Part shown: positions 35,401-43,884 of the stretch, piece by piece
Layout of the letters: each line of letters opens with the position of its first letter
Position numbering within the stretch: position 1 is the stretch's first letter
Assembly: GCA_001897525.1 (NCBI GenBank)
Contig: MKTB01000017.1
Span: 124,001-188,000 of the forward strand
Direction: 5' to 3'
DNA from: Bacteroidetes bacterium 43-16
GTDB taxonomy: Bacteria > Bacteroidota > Bacteroidia > Chitinophagales > Chitinophagaceae
DNA: 64,000 nt
Made by a program: the position numbers and the translations under genes
The notes under the pieces: generated by a model
The model's database searches: none
Told to the model about the DNA's origin: nothing
The model's input: only the letters and a program-made list of their open reading frames with translations

Positions 35401-38400
35401 CTATTTGCGAAGGAGCAACATTGAATCCTTTACCTACTACCTCACAGAATGGTATTACCGGTACCTGGTCACCGGCTTTAAACAACGGCACCACGACCAC
35501 CTATACCTTCACCCCAACAGCGGGACAATGTGCGGCCCCTGATACCATGACCATTGTGGTACATCCTAATGTGACACCACTGTTCACCCAGGTAAATGCC
35601 ATCTGTGTGGGCGAGCCTTTGAGTCCCTTACCGACTACATCCAATAATGGGGTTACCGGTACCTGGTCTCCGGCCCTGAACAATACGCAGACCACCACTT
35701 ATACCTTTACCCCGGCAGCCGGTCAATGTGCGCTAAACACCACCATGACCATCAATGTGAATGACGGTACCTTACCTACTTTTACCCAGGTAGCCGCTAT
35801 CTGTGCAGGCAGTAACTTAAATCCATTACCTACCGCATCCAATAACAATATTACCGGAACCTGGTCGCCAGCATTGAATAATACAGCGACCACCACCTAT
35901 ACCTTTACCCCGGCTGCAGGTCAATGTGCCCTGAGCACGACCATGATCATAGTGGTAGATACTAACGTCATCCCGACCTTTACCCAGGTAGCAGCTATCT
36001 GTACCGGGAGCAACTTAAGCCCATTGCCTGCTACGTCAAATAATGGCGTTACGGGTACCTGGTCTCCGGCCTTGAACAATACACAGACCACAACTTATAC
36101 CTTTACACCTACTACAGGTCTTTGTGCGACCACAGCCACAATGACCATAACAGTGGATACCGCTGTGGTACCTACATTTGCTGCAGTAGCTGCGATATGT
36201 GAAGGAGCTGCATTGAATCCATTGCCTGCTACCTCGCAGAATGGTATTACCGGTACCTGGTCGCCTGCATTGAATAACGGTGCAACGACTACTTATACCT
36301 TCACGCCTGCTACCGGTCAATGTGCCACTTCAAACACCCTGACCATAACCGTTAATCCTAATATAGTACCACAATTCACCCAGGTGAGCGCCATTTGTGC
36401 AGGAACAACTTTGAGTCCTTTGCCAACGAACTCTTTGAATAATATTACCGGTACCTGGTCACCGGCCCTGAACAACACCGCCACCACCACTTATACCTTT
36501 ACCCCGGCGGCCGGTCAATGTGCGACCACAACGACCATGATCATCAATGTGAATGACGGTACCTTACCTACCTTTACCCAGGTAGCAGCTATCTGTGCAG
36601 GAGGTACTTTAAATCCATTACCTACCGCATCCAATAACAATATTACCGGTACCTGGTCACCTGCATTGAATAATACAGCGACCACTACCTATACCTTTAC
36701 CCCGGCAGCAGGGCAGTGTGCGCTGAGCACCACCATGACCATCGTGGTGAACCCTAATGTAACACCTACCTTTGCACAAATACCTTCGATCTGTACCGGC
36801 AGCAACTTAAATCCATTGCCGACCACTTCGCAGAATGGTATTACCGGAACCTGGTCACCGGCCTTGAACAATACACAGACCACTACTTATACCTTTACGC
36901 CAACTACAGGCCTGTGTGCGACCACAGCCACAATGACCATAACGGTGGATACAGCCGTGATGCCTACATTTGCTGCAGTAGCGGCTATTTGCCAGGGGGC
37001 TGCATTGAGTCCATTGCCCACTACCTCGCAGAATGGTATTACCGGTACCTGGTCGCCAGCATTGAATAACGGTGCAACCACCACTTATACCTTTACACCT
37101 GCAGCAGGTCAATGTGCGGCCCAGGCTAGCCTTACCATAACCGTTAACCCTAATATCCTGCCAACTTTCACACAGGTAAATCCAATTTGTGCAGGAGCTG
37201 CTTTAAATCCTTTACCCACTACCTCGCAGAATGGTATTACCGGTACCTGGTCACCGGCCCTGAACAACACGGCAACCACCACTTATACCTTTACCCCGGC
37301 AGCAGGTCAATGTGCGACCACAACGACCATGACGATAAATGTGAACAATGGTACTTTACCGACCTTCACCCAGGTAGCAGCTATCTGTGCAGGCGGTACT
37401 TTAAATCCATTGCCCGCCACATCTAACAACAATATCACCGGGACCTGGTCTCCCGCGCTTAATAATGCAGCGACTACCACCTACACCTTTACCCCTGCTG
37501 CAGGACAGTGCGCATTAGGTACCACCATGACCATAGTGGTGAACCCTAATGTAACACCGACCTTTGCACAGGTGCCTTCCATCTGTACCGGCAGTACTTT
37601 AAACCCATTGCCGCTTACTTCACAGAATGGTATTACCGGAACCTGGTCTCCAGCCTTGAACAATACAGCTACGACCACTTATACCTTTACCCCAACTACA
37701 GGACAATGTGCGACCACAACAACGATGACCATAACAGTGGATACGGCTGTTGTACCTACATTTGCCCCGGTAGCGGCTATTTGCCAGGGTGCGGCATTGA
37801 ATCCATTACCTGCTACCTCGCAGAATGGTATTGCAGGAACCTGGTCTCCGGCATTGAATAACAATGCGACCACCACCTATACCTTTACCCCGGCAGCAGG
37901 ATTATGTGCAGCGAGTACAACTTTGACCATTACCGTTACGCCAAACACAGTAGCACAGTTTACCCAGGTAGCACCTATCTGTACCGGCAGTACTTTGAGT
38001 CCATTACCAACCACCTCGCTGAATGGCGTTACAGGTACCTGGTCACCTGCCCTGAACAATACGGCTACGACCACCTATACCTTTACCCCAACCACAGGAA
38101 CCGGCAATTGCTGGTCCGGTGCCACCATGCAGATCGTAGTAAATCCATACCTGACCGGTAACAGGAACGTAAGCATATGTTCCGGCAGCAGCTATACCTT
38201 TAACGGGATCACTTATACCAACTCCGTTACAGGTGTGAAGGACACCATTTCCAACCCTGCAACCTGTGACAGTATCATTACCCTTAACCTGACCGTTAAC
38301 CCTGTGACGACAGGTATCCAAAATGCTACTATCTGTGCCGGAGATACCTATACTTTTAACGGGCAATCCTACAGCACCAGCAATAATACCGCGAAAGACA

Positions 38401-39302
38401 CCTTAGTGAACCATTACGGTTGCGATAGCATTGTTACCCTTAACTTAACCGTGATCCCGGTGAACCCTGTTGCCGATACCCTGAGATTAACAGATTGCGG
38501 AAGCGTAACGTATGCAGGCAATACCTATACCGCCAGTACACATCTTGTTGATACTATATCCAATGCAAATGGTTGTGACAGTATCTACAAACATATCCTG
38601 ATACAAGTCAACCCGGTTTATTCATTTAAAGAAACCGTACACCTTAAAGGATGTAAAGAAGTTACTTACAAAGGAGTGACCTATGGCGCATCTACTGTAT
38701 TTGAAGAAGAGATCAGGACCGCAAACGGATGTGATAGTCTTATTAACACAGTGGTGATAGAAGTCAATGACTTTAAACTGAAAGCATTCACCAATCCGGC
38801 AGAACCGTTTAAAGGAGAGAATGTACATATCCAGACCTATTCTGTGGACAATGTACCTTACTCTATCCTGTCCTGGGAGCCGGCCATACTGTTCCCTAAC
38901 CAGACGGCAAGAGAGCAGAGAGTGGTCTTAGACAACCCGGTAAGGATCGTGATCACCGGGGTACAGGGAGGATGCCAGGATACCGCAATGATCGATATCA
39001 CCGAATTCCCGGGATACTCTAATGAAGTTAAAGTACCGAGTGCCTTTAGCCCGAACGGCGACGGATTGAACGATGTGTTTGCCCCGGTATTAAGGATCGA
39101 TCATGGCTATTCCATAGTTTCCTTTAAAATTTACAGCCGCTACGGAGAACTGGTGCATACCACCAGCAATATGAACTCCGGCTGGGACGGCACCTACAAA
39201 GGCAGACTGCAGGATGCCGGTGTGTACTACTACATGATCAAAATTAAATTCCTGGACGGAACAGAGAAGTTCTTTAAAGGAGATGTCACCTTACTGAAGT
39301 AG
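32487..39302 (+). CDS. Giant 23-module repeat protein with gliding-type (T9SS type B) C-terminus
   Basis: A 2271-residue exported protein. Signal peptide ends LWAQ. Residues ~20-368 form a non-repeat beta-rich head. Residues ~369-1889 are 23 tandem modules of about 66 residues with the pattern PTFTQVAAICAG...LNPLP.TS.NGITGTW, then SPALNNTATTTYTFTP and a Cys near the end, so each module has two cysteines that could pair. Four different modules with CDSI motifs follow (~1890-2100), then a C-terminal domain with VPSAFSPNGDGLNDVF, YSRYGELVH and WDGTYKG, the gliding-associated type B sorting domain. It is probably a long surface fibre or adhesin exported by T9SS. Every module is a multiple of three bases, so copy changes keep the frame. 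Confidence 0.93.
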   Translation: MKKNLLLLVFAFGVLVNNLWAQKLELSTKTINACAQTTVQVCATGYQPNVITSAQQNDFFTGVVDLGFNFNYFGQQFSSIVISPNNLVSFDLALADLYSEWEYGSALNTGQLNKAILFPFQDLHIGGTIRYKMVGTAPNRKFVVEFCQVPFYFCLSNTTTNQLILHETSNIIEMHITSKPYCAGWSGSAFASAVQGIKSGSNEVFVAGRGPNAGPWAVSAPEGMRFTPNGGSYTVNSIGYAPVKLIEPGNGNFQWFAGNSTTPFATSACASITTNQNTNYYVVKYNGTNVGCNPNITEIIDTVYVNHDEVVETTTLTFCRDQLPAQWRGITIPSTANTTNNYDSVWVNGTNGSCDTNFILNLVVNDYQQAQFTPVGTICAGSTFSLPATSNNGITGTWSPAVNNTQTTTYTFTPSQGQCGLPVTMTVNVLPSDTPVFAQVDSICAGAALAPLPTTSLNGITGTWSPAINNNATTTYTFTPNNTGTCIISPTMTIVVKPVVIPEFDQVMPVCAGGALNPLPTTSLNGITGSWSPAINSNVSTTYTFTPDQGQGCVGSTTMTINVNDTNTVPSFWNPGAYCEGYQFTLPNTSQNGIQGTWSPAYDYYNTTTYTFTPGPGECGQSFSMTIAIYPYVVPDFTQVPPVCLGGTINPLPTTSNNNITGSWSPALNNTATTTYTFTPSTAYCANPVTMTIVVDSGTLPTFAIVDSVCEGSTVSPLPTTSTNGIAGTWSPAFNSSTPTTYTFTPASQCAPSVTHTLGISARTVPVFTQIIPLCQGDALNPFPTTSLNGISGTWSPAPNNMATTTYTFTPDTSFCATTATMTVVVNSSGTLPVFDSLPNMCIGTIMTPLPTTSLNGITGTWSPALNNTQTTTYTFTPAANSCGIPTSLTIIIDTLMIPTFNQVGPICQGSTLNPLPLISNNGLKGTWSPALNNTQTTTYTFTPLFGQCAVPTTMTIVVDTAIVPTFAAVAAICEGATLNPLPTTSQNGITGTWSPALNNGTTTTYTFTPTAGQCAAPDTMTIVVHPNVTPLFTQVNAICVGEPLSPLPTTSNNGVTGTWSPALNNTQTTTYTFTPAAGQCALNTTMTINVNDGTLPTFTQVAAICAGSNLNPLPTASNNNITGTWSPALNNTATTTYTFTPAAGQCALSTTMIIVVDTNVIPTFTQVAAICTGSNLSPLPATSNNGVTGTWSPALNNTQTTTYTFTPTTGLCATTATMTITVDTAVVPTFAAVAAICEGAALNPLPATSQNGITGTWSPALNNGATTTYTFTPATGQCATSNTLTITVNPNIVPQFTQVSAICAGTTLSPLPTNSLNNITGTWSPALNNTATTTYTFTPAAGQCATTTTMIINVNDGTLPTFTQVAAICAGGTLNPLPTASNNNITGTWSPALNNTATTTYTFTPAAGQCALSTTMTIVVNPNVTPTFAQIPSICTGSNLNPLPTTSQNGITGTWSPALNNTQTTTYTFTPTTGLCATTATMTITVDTAVMPTFAAVAAICQGAALSPLPTTSQNGITGTWSPALNNGATTTYTFTPAAGQCAAQASLTITVNPNILPTFTQVNPICAGAALNPLPTTSQNGITGTWSPALNNTATTTYTFTPAAGQCATTTTMTINVNNGTLPTFTQVAAICAGGTLNPLPATSNNNITGTWSPALNNAATTTYTFTPAAGQCALGTTMTIVVNPNVTPTFAQVPSICTGSTLNPLPLTSQNGITGTWSPALNNTATTTYTFTPTTGQCATTTTMTITVDTAVVPTFAPVAAICQGAALNPLPATSQNGIAGTWSPALNNNATTTYTFTPAAGLCAASTTLTITVTPNTVAQFTQVAPICTGSTLSPLPTTSLNGVTGTWSPALNNTATTTYTFTPTTGTGNCWSGATMQIVVNPYLTGNRNVSICSGSSYTFNGITYTNSVTGVKDTISNPATCDSIITLNLTVNPVTTGIQNATICAGDTYTFNGQSYSTSNNTAKDTLVNHYGCDSIVTLNLTVIPVNPVADTLRLTDCGSVTYAGNTYTASTHLVDTISNANGCDSIYKHILIQVNPVYSFKETVHLKGCKEVTYKGVTYGASTVFEEEIRTANGCDSLINTVVIEVNDFKLKAFTNPAEPFKGENVHIQTYSVDNVPYSILSWEPAILFPNQTAREQRVVLDNPVRIVITGVQGGCQDTAMIDITEFPGYSNEVKVPSAFSPNGDGLNDVFAPVLRIDHGYSIVSFKIYSRYGELVHTTSNMNSGWDGTYKGRLQDAGVYYYMIKIKFLDGTEKFFKGDVTLLK
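33591..38153 (+). repeat. 23 tandem ~198-bp coding repeats
   Basis: Twenty-three modules, nearly all 198 bp (66 codons), counted by the recurring ICAG, GTWSPA and TTTYTFTP segments. The first eight modules are divergent and vary by one or two codons; those from 35181 on are strictly 198 bp. The same words recur at DNA level (GGTACCTGGTC, ACCTATACCTTTACCCC), so this block is prone to misassembly and to unequal recombination. Confidence 0.95.
35181..38153 (+). repeat. Higher-order repeat: four-module 792-bp unit, 3.75 copies
   Basis: Modules fall into four types in fixed order A-B-C-D. B modules (start PTFAAVAAIC or PTFAPVAAIC) begin at 35379, 36171, 36963 and 37755, each exactly 792 bp apart. 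A begins at 35181, 35973, 36765 and 37557; C (the first three ending NVN.GTL) at 35577, 36369, 37161 and 37953; D (AASNNNITG-like, QCAL) at 35775, 36567 and 37359. The fourth unit lacks D. Modules of the same type in different units are more alike than neighbours. Confidence 0.9.
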
Positions 39303-39324
39303 AACTTACAGTTGTGAAGCACGG

Positions 39325-39356
39325 GCGCCGGTATAGATTACCGGCGCTCTTTTTTA
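39325..39356 (+). terminator. Terminator of the giant gene
   Basis: Perfect 9-bp arms GCGCCGGTA (39325-39333) and TACCGGCGC (39339-39347), then TCTTTTTTAT. Confidence 0.9.
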
Positions 39357-39439
39357 TACAAATGACCGGGGTTTTCAAATTCTGTTACAATTATGACAAT
39401 ATTAGATTCGGCCCTGAGCGTTAATCGGGGAAATAGCTG

Positions 39440-39447
39440 TACTTTTG
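39440..39447 (+). promoter_or_regulatory. Predicted -7 box of ribBA
   Basis: TACTTTTG fits TAnnTTTG and lies 27 bases before ATG 39475. It overlaps an in-frame TTG at 39445, which is therefore unlikely to be the start. Confidence 0.62.
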
Positions 39448-39474
39448 TATATCTTAAAATTCCAAAATATTTTT

Positions 39475-40674
39475 ATGTTACATACTATTGATGAAGCACT
39501 GGATGATCTTAAAAAAGGCAAACTGATCATTGTAGTGGATGATGAGGATAGAGAGAACGAAGGCGATTTTATAACTGCAGCTGCTAATGTAACTCCGGAG
39601 ATTATCAACTTTATGTCAAAATATGGCAGAGGACTTATCTGTGCACCGATTACCGAAAGCAGGGCAGATGCTTTGCAGCTGAACCTGATGGTAGAAGACA
39701 ATACCGTGTTGCACCAGACTCCCTTTACCGTTTCTGTAGACCTGATCGGGCAGGGATGTACCACCGGTATTTCCGCACATGACCGTGCAAAAACCGTTCA
39801 GGCATTGATCGATCCCGCAACCAAACCCTCTGACCTGGGCCGTCCCGGTCATATATTTCCACTAAGAGCAAAACCGGGTGGGGTATTGAGAAGGACAGGA
39901 CATACAGAAGCCACCGTAGACCTGGCCAGGCTTGCCGGCTTTGAACCTGCAGGTGTATTGGTAGAGATCATGAATGACGACGGCACGATGGCTCGTTTAC
40001 CCGAACTCATGGAGATCTCCGAGAAATACGATCTTAAAATCATTTCCATAAAAGACCTGATCGCTTACCGCTTAGAAAAAGAAAGCCTGATCGAAGAAGA
40101 AGTGCGCGTGGATATGCCCACCAAATACGGTCATTTTGAGCTGATCGCCTTCAGGCAAAAAAATACAGGCGAGCAACACCTTGCCCTGATCAAAGGTGAC
40201 TGGAAAGAAGGCGATGCCGTATTGACCAGGGTGCATAGCTCTTGCTTTACAGGCGATATCCTGCATTCCTTACGTTGCGATTGCGGAGAGCAGTTGCAGG
40301 CCGCCATGCAAATGGTAGAGCAGGAAGGTAAAGGATGTGTCTTGTACATGAACCAGGAAGGCCGTGGCATAGGACTGATCAATAAGCTGAAAGCCTATAA
40401 ACTCCAGGAAGAAGGTAAAGATACCGTAGAAGCCAACCTTGCACTCGGCTTTAAAATGGACGAGCGGGATTACGGAGTAGGCGCGCAGATCCTGCGTCAC
40501 CTGGATATCACGAAGATTAAATTAATGAGCAATAACCCGAGAAAACGTGCAGGTTTGCTGGGCTATGGCATTGAAATAGTGGATATCGTTCCTATCGAGA
40601 TCAAGCCAAATCCTTACAATGAAAAATACCTGACCACCAAGCGTGATAAATTGGGACATGATATTTTAAAATAA
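39475..40674 (+). CDS. ribBA: Bifunctional DHBP synthase/GTP cyclohydrolase II
   Basis: Supplies both entry compounds of riboflavin synthesis: 3,4-dihydroxy-2-butanone-4-phosphate from ribulose-5-phosphate and the diaminopyrimidine from GTP. The N-terminal RibB half has [13 protein letters not shown], the FTVSVD segment and [12 protein letters not shown]. The C-terminal RibA half (from about residue 205) has [19 protein letters not shown] with three zinc-binding cysteines and [10 protein letters not shown]. Length from ATG 39475 is 399, as usual for the fusion. No FMN riboswitch is visible upstream. The partner ribD lies at 1.8 kb. Confidence 0.96.
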   Translation: MLHTIDEALDDLKKGKLIIVVDDEDRENEGDFITAAANVTPEIINFMSKYGRGLICAPITESRADALQLNLMVEDNTVLHQTPFTVSVDLIGQGCTTGISAHDRAKTVQALIDPATKPSDLGRPGHIFPLRAKPGGVLRRTGHTEATVDLARLAGFEPAGVLVEIMNDDGTMARLPELMEISEKYDLKIISIKDLIAYRLEKESLIEEEVRVDMPTKYGHFELIAFRQKNTGEQHLALIKGDWKEGDAVLTRVHSSCFTGDILHSLRCDCGEQLQAAMQMVEQEGKGCVLYMNQEGRGIGLINKLKAYKLQEEGKDTVEANLALGFKMDERDYGVGAQILRHLDITKIKLMSNNPRKRAGLLGYGIEIVDIVPIEIKPNPYNEKYLTTKRDKLGHDILK

Positions 40675-40692
40675 GATAATTAATTGATAGTT

Positions 40693-40724
40693 AAAGGGTG
40701 TGCAGAATAGCACACCCTTTTTTG
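40693..40724 (+). terminator. Terminator after ribBA
   Basis: Perfect 11-bp arms AAAGGGTGTGC (40693-40703) and GCACACCCTTT (40710-40720), then TTTG. Confidence 0.9.
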
Positions 40725-40780
40725 TTAAGCAAACATTTCTTTTGTACATTAGCTTTTTTAAATTTCGAAGCCGGCCATTT

Positions 40781-42418
40781 ATGAAGCAAGTGATGAAGAT
40801 GTTTCCAGTAGTCTTTACCCTTTTAGGACTACTTTCCAGTTGTGTAAGTGTAGAAAAATATAACCTTAGAAGAACCCAGCCCATTAGCGTCAAAAAGCTA
40901 CAGAAAGACATTGATTACGTTCAGAAAAACCTGTACTCCCGGCATCCGGATTACGACTATTATACCCCCAAGCCTGTTTTAGATGCCCGCTTCGATAGCT
41001 TAAGAAAAGCCGTCAATCACCCGATGACCGCCAATGAATTCTATGTAAGCCTCAGCCCGGTGATCGCCCAGGTACACCAGGGCCATATGGCTACCTTGCC
41101 CGCCCCGATGAAAGTGAGCCGGGAGCGGAAAAAATATTTAAAAACCATGGGAGCCAGTCCCCTGCAGCAATTTGATTACAAATGGGAAGAACACCGCCTT
41201 TTCGTGATCAGGAACCGCTCTGCCGACAGCGCCATCCAGAAAGGCTGGGAACTGGTCGCCATCAATCAGCTCAGCGTTCAGGATATCTATAAAAAATACG
41301 CCCAGACCTTTAGCTCCGACGGCTATAACCAGACCGCCCTCCCGGGCTTTTTTGCCCGCCGTATCCCTACCTTTTATAATGAAGAACTGGGCCAGCAGGA
41401 TAGCCTGAGCTATACCTTTAAAACAAAAGAAGGCGAGCTGGTGGTTAAAGAAATAAAAAGAGCGCAAAAAAATCCTGCGGCTAAATCCGGCCTTGCCGAT
41501 TCTGCCAAAAATCAATTGGTGAAGAAGGACAGTGCCGTATCCGATACTACTGCCCTGGCTAAAAAAGAGCAGGAAAAGCTGAAGCAGCAAAAAAACAAAG
41601 AAGAACGTAGCAATAAAGCGCTTTACGGCTATGATGCCACTAAAAAAGAATACATCCGCAACCTGAAGTTTTATGGTAAAGACAGTACGCTGGCCTACCT
41701 TAAAGTAGCCCAGTTCAGCGAAGGCAAATACAAAAAAGCCTATACTAAATTGTTTGATTCCATTCAAAAAGCGAAAGCAGAAGTACTGGTATTGGACCTG
41801 AGAGATAATCCCGGGGGCAGGGCGATGGAGGTGACCGAGCTGTACCGCTACTTTGCAGACAGCAGCTTTAAATTATATGCACCCAGCAAAGTAAGTTCAA
41901 AGTCTTCTTTACTGAATGCCGGGTTCTACAGTAAGATGCCCAAAGCCATCTGGCCCTTCTTTTCTATCTACTATCCCTTCTATGCCGTACACCGTTTTGT
42001 GAATACCAAAAAACATAAAGACGGGAGCTACTATTACTCCGGTATGAATGGTAATAGATGGAAGACACCCCACGAAAAAGCCTTTAAAGGCAAAGTCTAT
42101 TTATTGGTCAATGGCGGTAGCTTCTCCGCAGCCTGTCTTATGGCCAGCAGGCTCTCCGTACTGCCCAATGTTACCGTTGTAGGCGAAGAGACCGGGGGCG
42201 ATTTTAATGGTACCGTTGCCGGGATCATGCCCGTCCTTAGTTTACCCAATTCAAATATCATCTGGCGCATAGGCCTGATGCATGTGCGGCCCGTGAACAG
42301 GACCGATGTTAAAGGAAGAGGTATCTTCCCCGACCAGGCATTTACACAGTCCGTTAAAGACATCATTGAAGATAAAGATAAGGCCATGAACTGGATCCTG
42401 GAAGAGGAGCACTTGTAA
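40781..42418 (+). CDS. S41-family (C-terminal processing-like) peptidase, lipoprotein
   Basis: A 545-residue envelope protein. From ATG 40781 it begins MKQVMKMFPVVF and has a lipobox LSSC; a longer frame upstream runs through the terminator and is not credible. The peptidase domain is in the C-terminal half: LVLDLRDNPGGRAMEV, VNGGSFSAACLMAS with the likely catalytic Ser, and VGEETGGDFNG. An N-terminal helical region of tail-specific-protease type and a Lys/Ala/Gln-rich low-complexity linker (about residues 228-290) precede it; a PDZ segment is weak at best. It likely trims envelope proteins or peptides. Unusually, the insert between the two parts is charged and probably disordered. Confidence 0.87.
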   Translation: MKQVMKMFPVVFTLLGLLSSCVSVEKYNLRRTQPISVKKLQKDIDYVQKNLYSRHPDYDYYTPKPVLDARFDSLRKAVNHPMTANEFYVSLSPVIAQVHQGHMATLPAPMKVSRERKKYLKTMGASPLQQFDYKWEEHRLFVIRNRSADSAIQKGWELVAINQLSVQDIYKKYAQTFSSDGYNQTALPGFFARRIPTFYNEELGQQDSLSYTFKTKEGELVVKEIKRAQKNPAAKSGLADSAKNQLVKKDSAVSDTTALAKKEQEKLKQQKNKEERSNKALYGYDATKKEYIRNLKFYGKDSTLAYLKVAQFSEGKYKKAYTKLFDSIQKAKAEVLVLDLRDNPGGRAMEVTELYRYFADSSFKLYAPSKVSSKSSLLNAGFYSKMPKAIWPFFSIYYPFYAVHRFVNTKKHKDGSYYYSGMNGNRWKTPHEKAFKGKVYLLVNGGSFSAACLMASRLSVLPNVTVVGEETGGDFNGTVAGIMPVLSLPNSNIIWRIGLMHVRPVNRTDVKGRGIFPDQAFTQSVKDIIEDKDKAMNWILEEEHL

Positions 42419-42516
42419 TGATTTATAACATTATTGTAGCTTTTTACCTGCTTTTGCTACCCGTTTTTTACTTAGCTTAGTACTTTGTTTTATACAGTTT
42501 AAAAGATACATTATTG

Positions 42517-43077
42517 ATGAAGTACACGATAGGTTTAGGCATTGCGGCACTTATTTTAATGGCTTGCGGACAGGGTAATGAAAAGAAGAACGAAGCAGCA
42601 GCCGGTTCCTCCCACACGTCAAACCCGGCAACCGAAAACTATCAGCCCAAAGTTACCGTAGTGAAATATGAAGAACTGCTGGAGGTACTCAGGCAACAAA
42701 ATGATACTTTAAACGTCATTAACTTCTGGGCTACCTGGTGTGTGCCCTGTGTCAAAGAATTGCCCTATTTCATGGCCACAGTACAGGAGATGAAAGATAA
42801 GCCCGTGAAACTGATCCTGGTGAGCCTGGATGCCAGAAGCAGCTTAGACAGCGCAGTAATACCCTTCATTCAAAAGAAAAATTTTGTCGCCACCCACTAT
42901 TTGCTGGATGACAATGGCCGGATGAACGAGTGGATACCTAAGATAGCAGCAGACTGGGATGGTGCCATTCCTGCCACAGCTTTATATAAAAACGGCCAAC
43001 AACTGCGTTTTGTTCAGGGACAGTTGTCCGAAAAAGAGTTAAAAACATTCATTCAAACCCATTTAACCGATAAATAA
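42517..43077 (+). CDS. TlpA/ResA-like thioredoxin-fold lipoprotein
   Basis: A 186-residue lipoprotein with lipobox LMAC. The thioredoxin-like domain (about residues 45-185) has NFWATWCVPCVKELPYF with a CVPC active site, and AIPATALYKNG with the cis-Pro. It should act in the periplasm as a disulfide reductant or oxidant, for example in cytochrome maturation. A TTG three bases before the ATG is in frame, and I chose the ATG. TACTTTG at 42480 resembles a -7 box. The next thioredoxin-fold gene starts 7 bases after its stop. Confidence 0.9.
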   Translation: MKYTIGLGIAALILMACGQGNEKKNEAAAGSSHTSNPATENYQPKVTVVKYEELLEVLRQQNDTLNVINFWATWCVPCVKELPYFMATVQEMKDKPVKLILVSLDARSSLDSAVIPFIQKKNFVATHYLLDDNGRMNEWIPKIAADWDGAIPATALYKNGQQLRFVQGQLSEKELKTFIQTHLTDK

Positions 43078-43084
43078 ATACAAT

Positions 43085-43786
43085 ATGAAGAAATTATTGA
43101 TAGGTGCCGGTATCCTCACTTTGGCCTTGAGCGCCTGCAATGACATCAATTCATCAAAAAACGATGAAGGTGCTGCAGCGGCAGACTCTTCTGTAAAAAA
43201 ACAAGAAGAAACACCCAAAGTGACCATGCCAGAAGGCTATAAAGTAGGCGATGAAGCCATGGACTTTAAACTGAAGAACATTGATGGCAACGGCGTGTCC
43301 CTGGGACAATTTGCAGATGCAAAAGGCTATATCGTTATATTTACCTGTAACCATTGTCCCTATGCAAAAGCCTATGAAAGCCGCATCGTAGACCTTGATA
43401 AGAAATATAAAGCAAAAGGATACCCTGTGATCGCTATCAACCCTAATGATCCGGCTTTGCAGCCCGAAGACAGCTATGAGGCGATGGTGACCAATGCCAA
43501 AGAAAAAGGCTTTACCTTCCCTTACCTCTTCGACGAAAAACAGGAAGTGTATCCCGTATACGGAGCCACCAAAACACCCCATGTGTACCTGCTCCAAAAA
43601 GAGAACGGTAAGCTGATTGTCAAATACATAGGTGCGATAGACGATAATTATGAAAAACCTGTAGAAGTGAAGGCTAAATACGTAGAAACCGCTGTAGATG
43701 CGCTTTTGGCCGGCAAACCGGTAACCGAGAACAAAACAGTTGCCGTAGGTTGCAGCATCAAAGACAAAAGAACACAAAAAAGTTAA
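43085..43786 (+). CDS. Redoxin/peroxiredoxin-like lipoprotein
   Basis: A 233-residue lipoprotein (lipobox LSAC, then an Asn/Asp/Ser-rich linker). The domain from about residue 52 fits AhpC/TSA-type redoxins: GDEAMDFKLKNIDGNGVSLGQF, then IVIFTCNHCPYAKAYESR with a CNHC pair, and TKTPHVYLL with the cis-Pro. Such proteins are found beside TlpA-like proteins in Bacteroidota; a role in periplasmic thiol or peroxide chemistry is inferred. It forms a two-gene operon with the preceding gene, ended by the hairpin at 43809. Confidence 0.88.
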   Translation: MKKLLIGAGILTLALSACNDINSSKNDEGAAAADSSVKKQEETPKVTMPEGYKVGDEAMDFKLKNIDGNGVSLGQFADAKGYIVIFTCNHCPYAKAYESRIVDLDKKYKAKGYPVIAINPNDPALQPEDSYEAMVTNAKEKGFTFPYLFDEKQEVYPVYGATKTPHVYLLQKENGKLIVKYIGAIDDNYEKPVEVKAKYVETAVDALLAGKPVTENKTVAVGCSIKDKRTQKS

Positions 43787-43808
43787 TGTATCAATAATGA
43801 ATATAGGG

Positions 43809-43847
43809 AAAGCGGATTCGTTTATACACGAATTCGCTTTCTTTTTG
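43809..43847 (+). terminator. Terminator after the redoxin pair
   Basis: Arms AAAGCGGATTCG (43809-43820) and CGAATTCGCTTT (43829-43840) pair with one G-T, followed by CTTTTTG. Confidence 0.88.
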
Positions 43848-43855
43848 TAATTTTG
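43848..43855 (+). promoter_or_regulatory. Predicted -7 box of the cysteine desulfurase gene
   Basis: TAATTTTG fits TAnnTTTG and directly abuts the terminator, 29 bases before the ATG at 43885. Confidence 0.55.
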
Positions 43856-43884
43856 CCTACTATTTAAATAATATAGTTTTAACT

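Noticed and set aside
35303-38074. Series of minus-strand 65-codon open frames, each 198 bp, along the repeat array
   Set aside because: They are the antisense of the tandem coding modules; their regular spacing mirrors the repeat unit. Codon pattern and homology support the plus strand only.
33591-38153. CRISPR-like array
   Set aside because: The regular repeats are coding, in frame and 198 bp long; there are no short direct repeats with unique spacers and no cas genes.
41138-41767. 209-codon minus-strand frame inside the S41 peptidase
   Set aside because: It is the antisense of the charged linker and flanking region; its Phe-rich composition reflects Lys-rich codons on the real strand.
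43154-43777. 207-codon minus-strand frame opposite the redoxin lipoprotein
   Set aside because: The plus strand encodes a lipobox, CxxC and cis-Pro in order; the antisense product is a Phe/Tyr/Cys-rich shadow.
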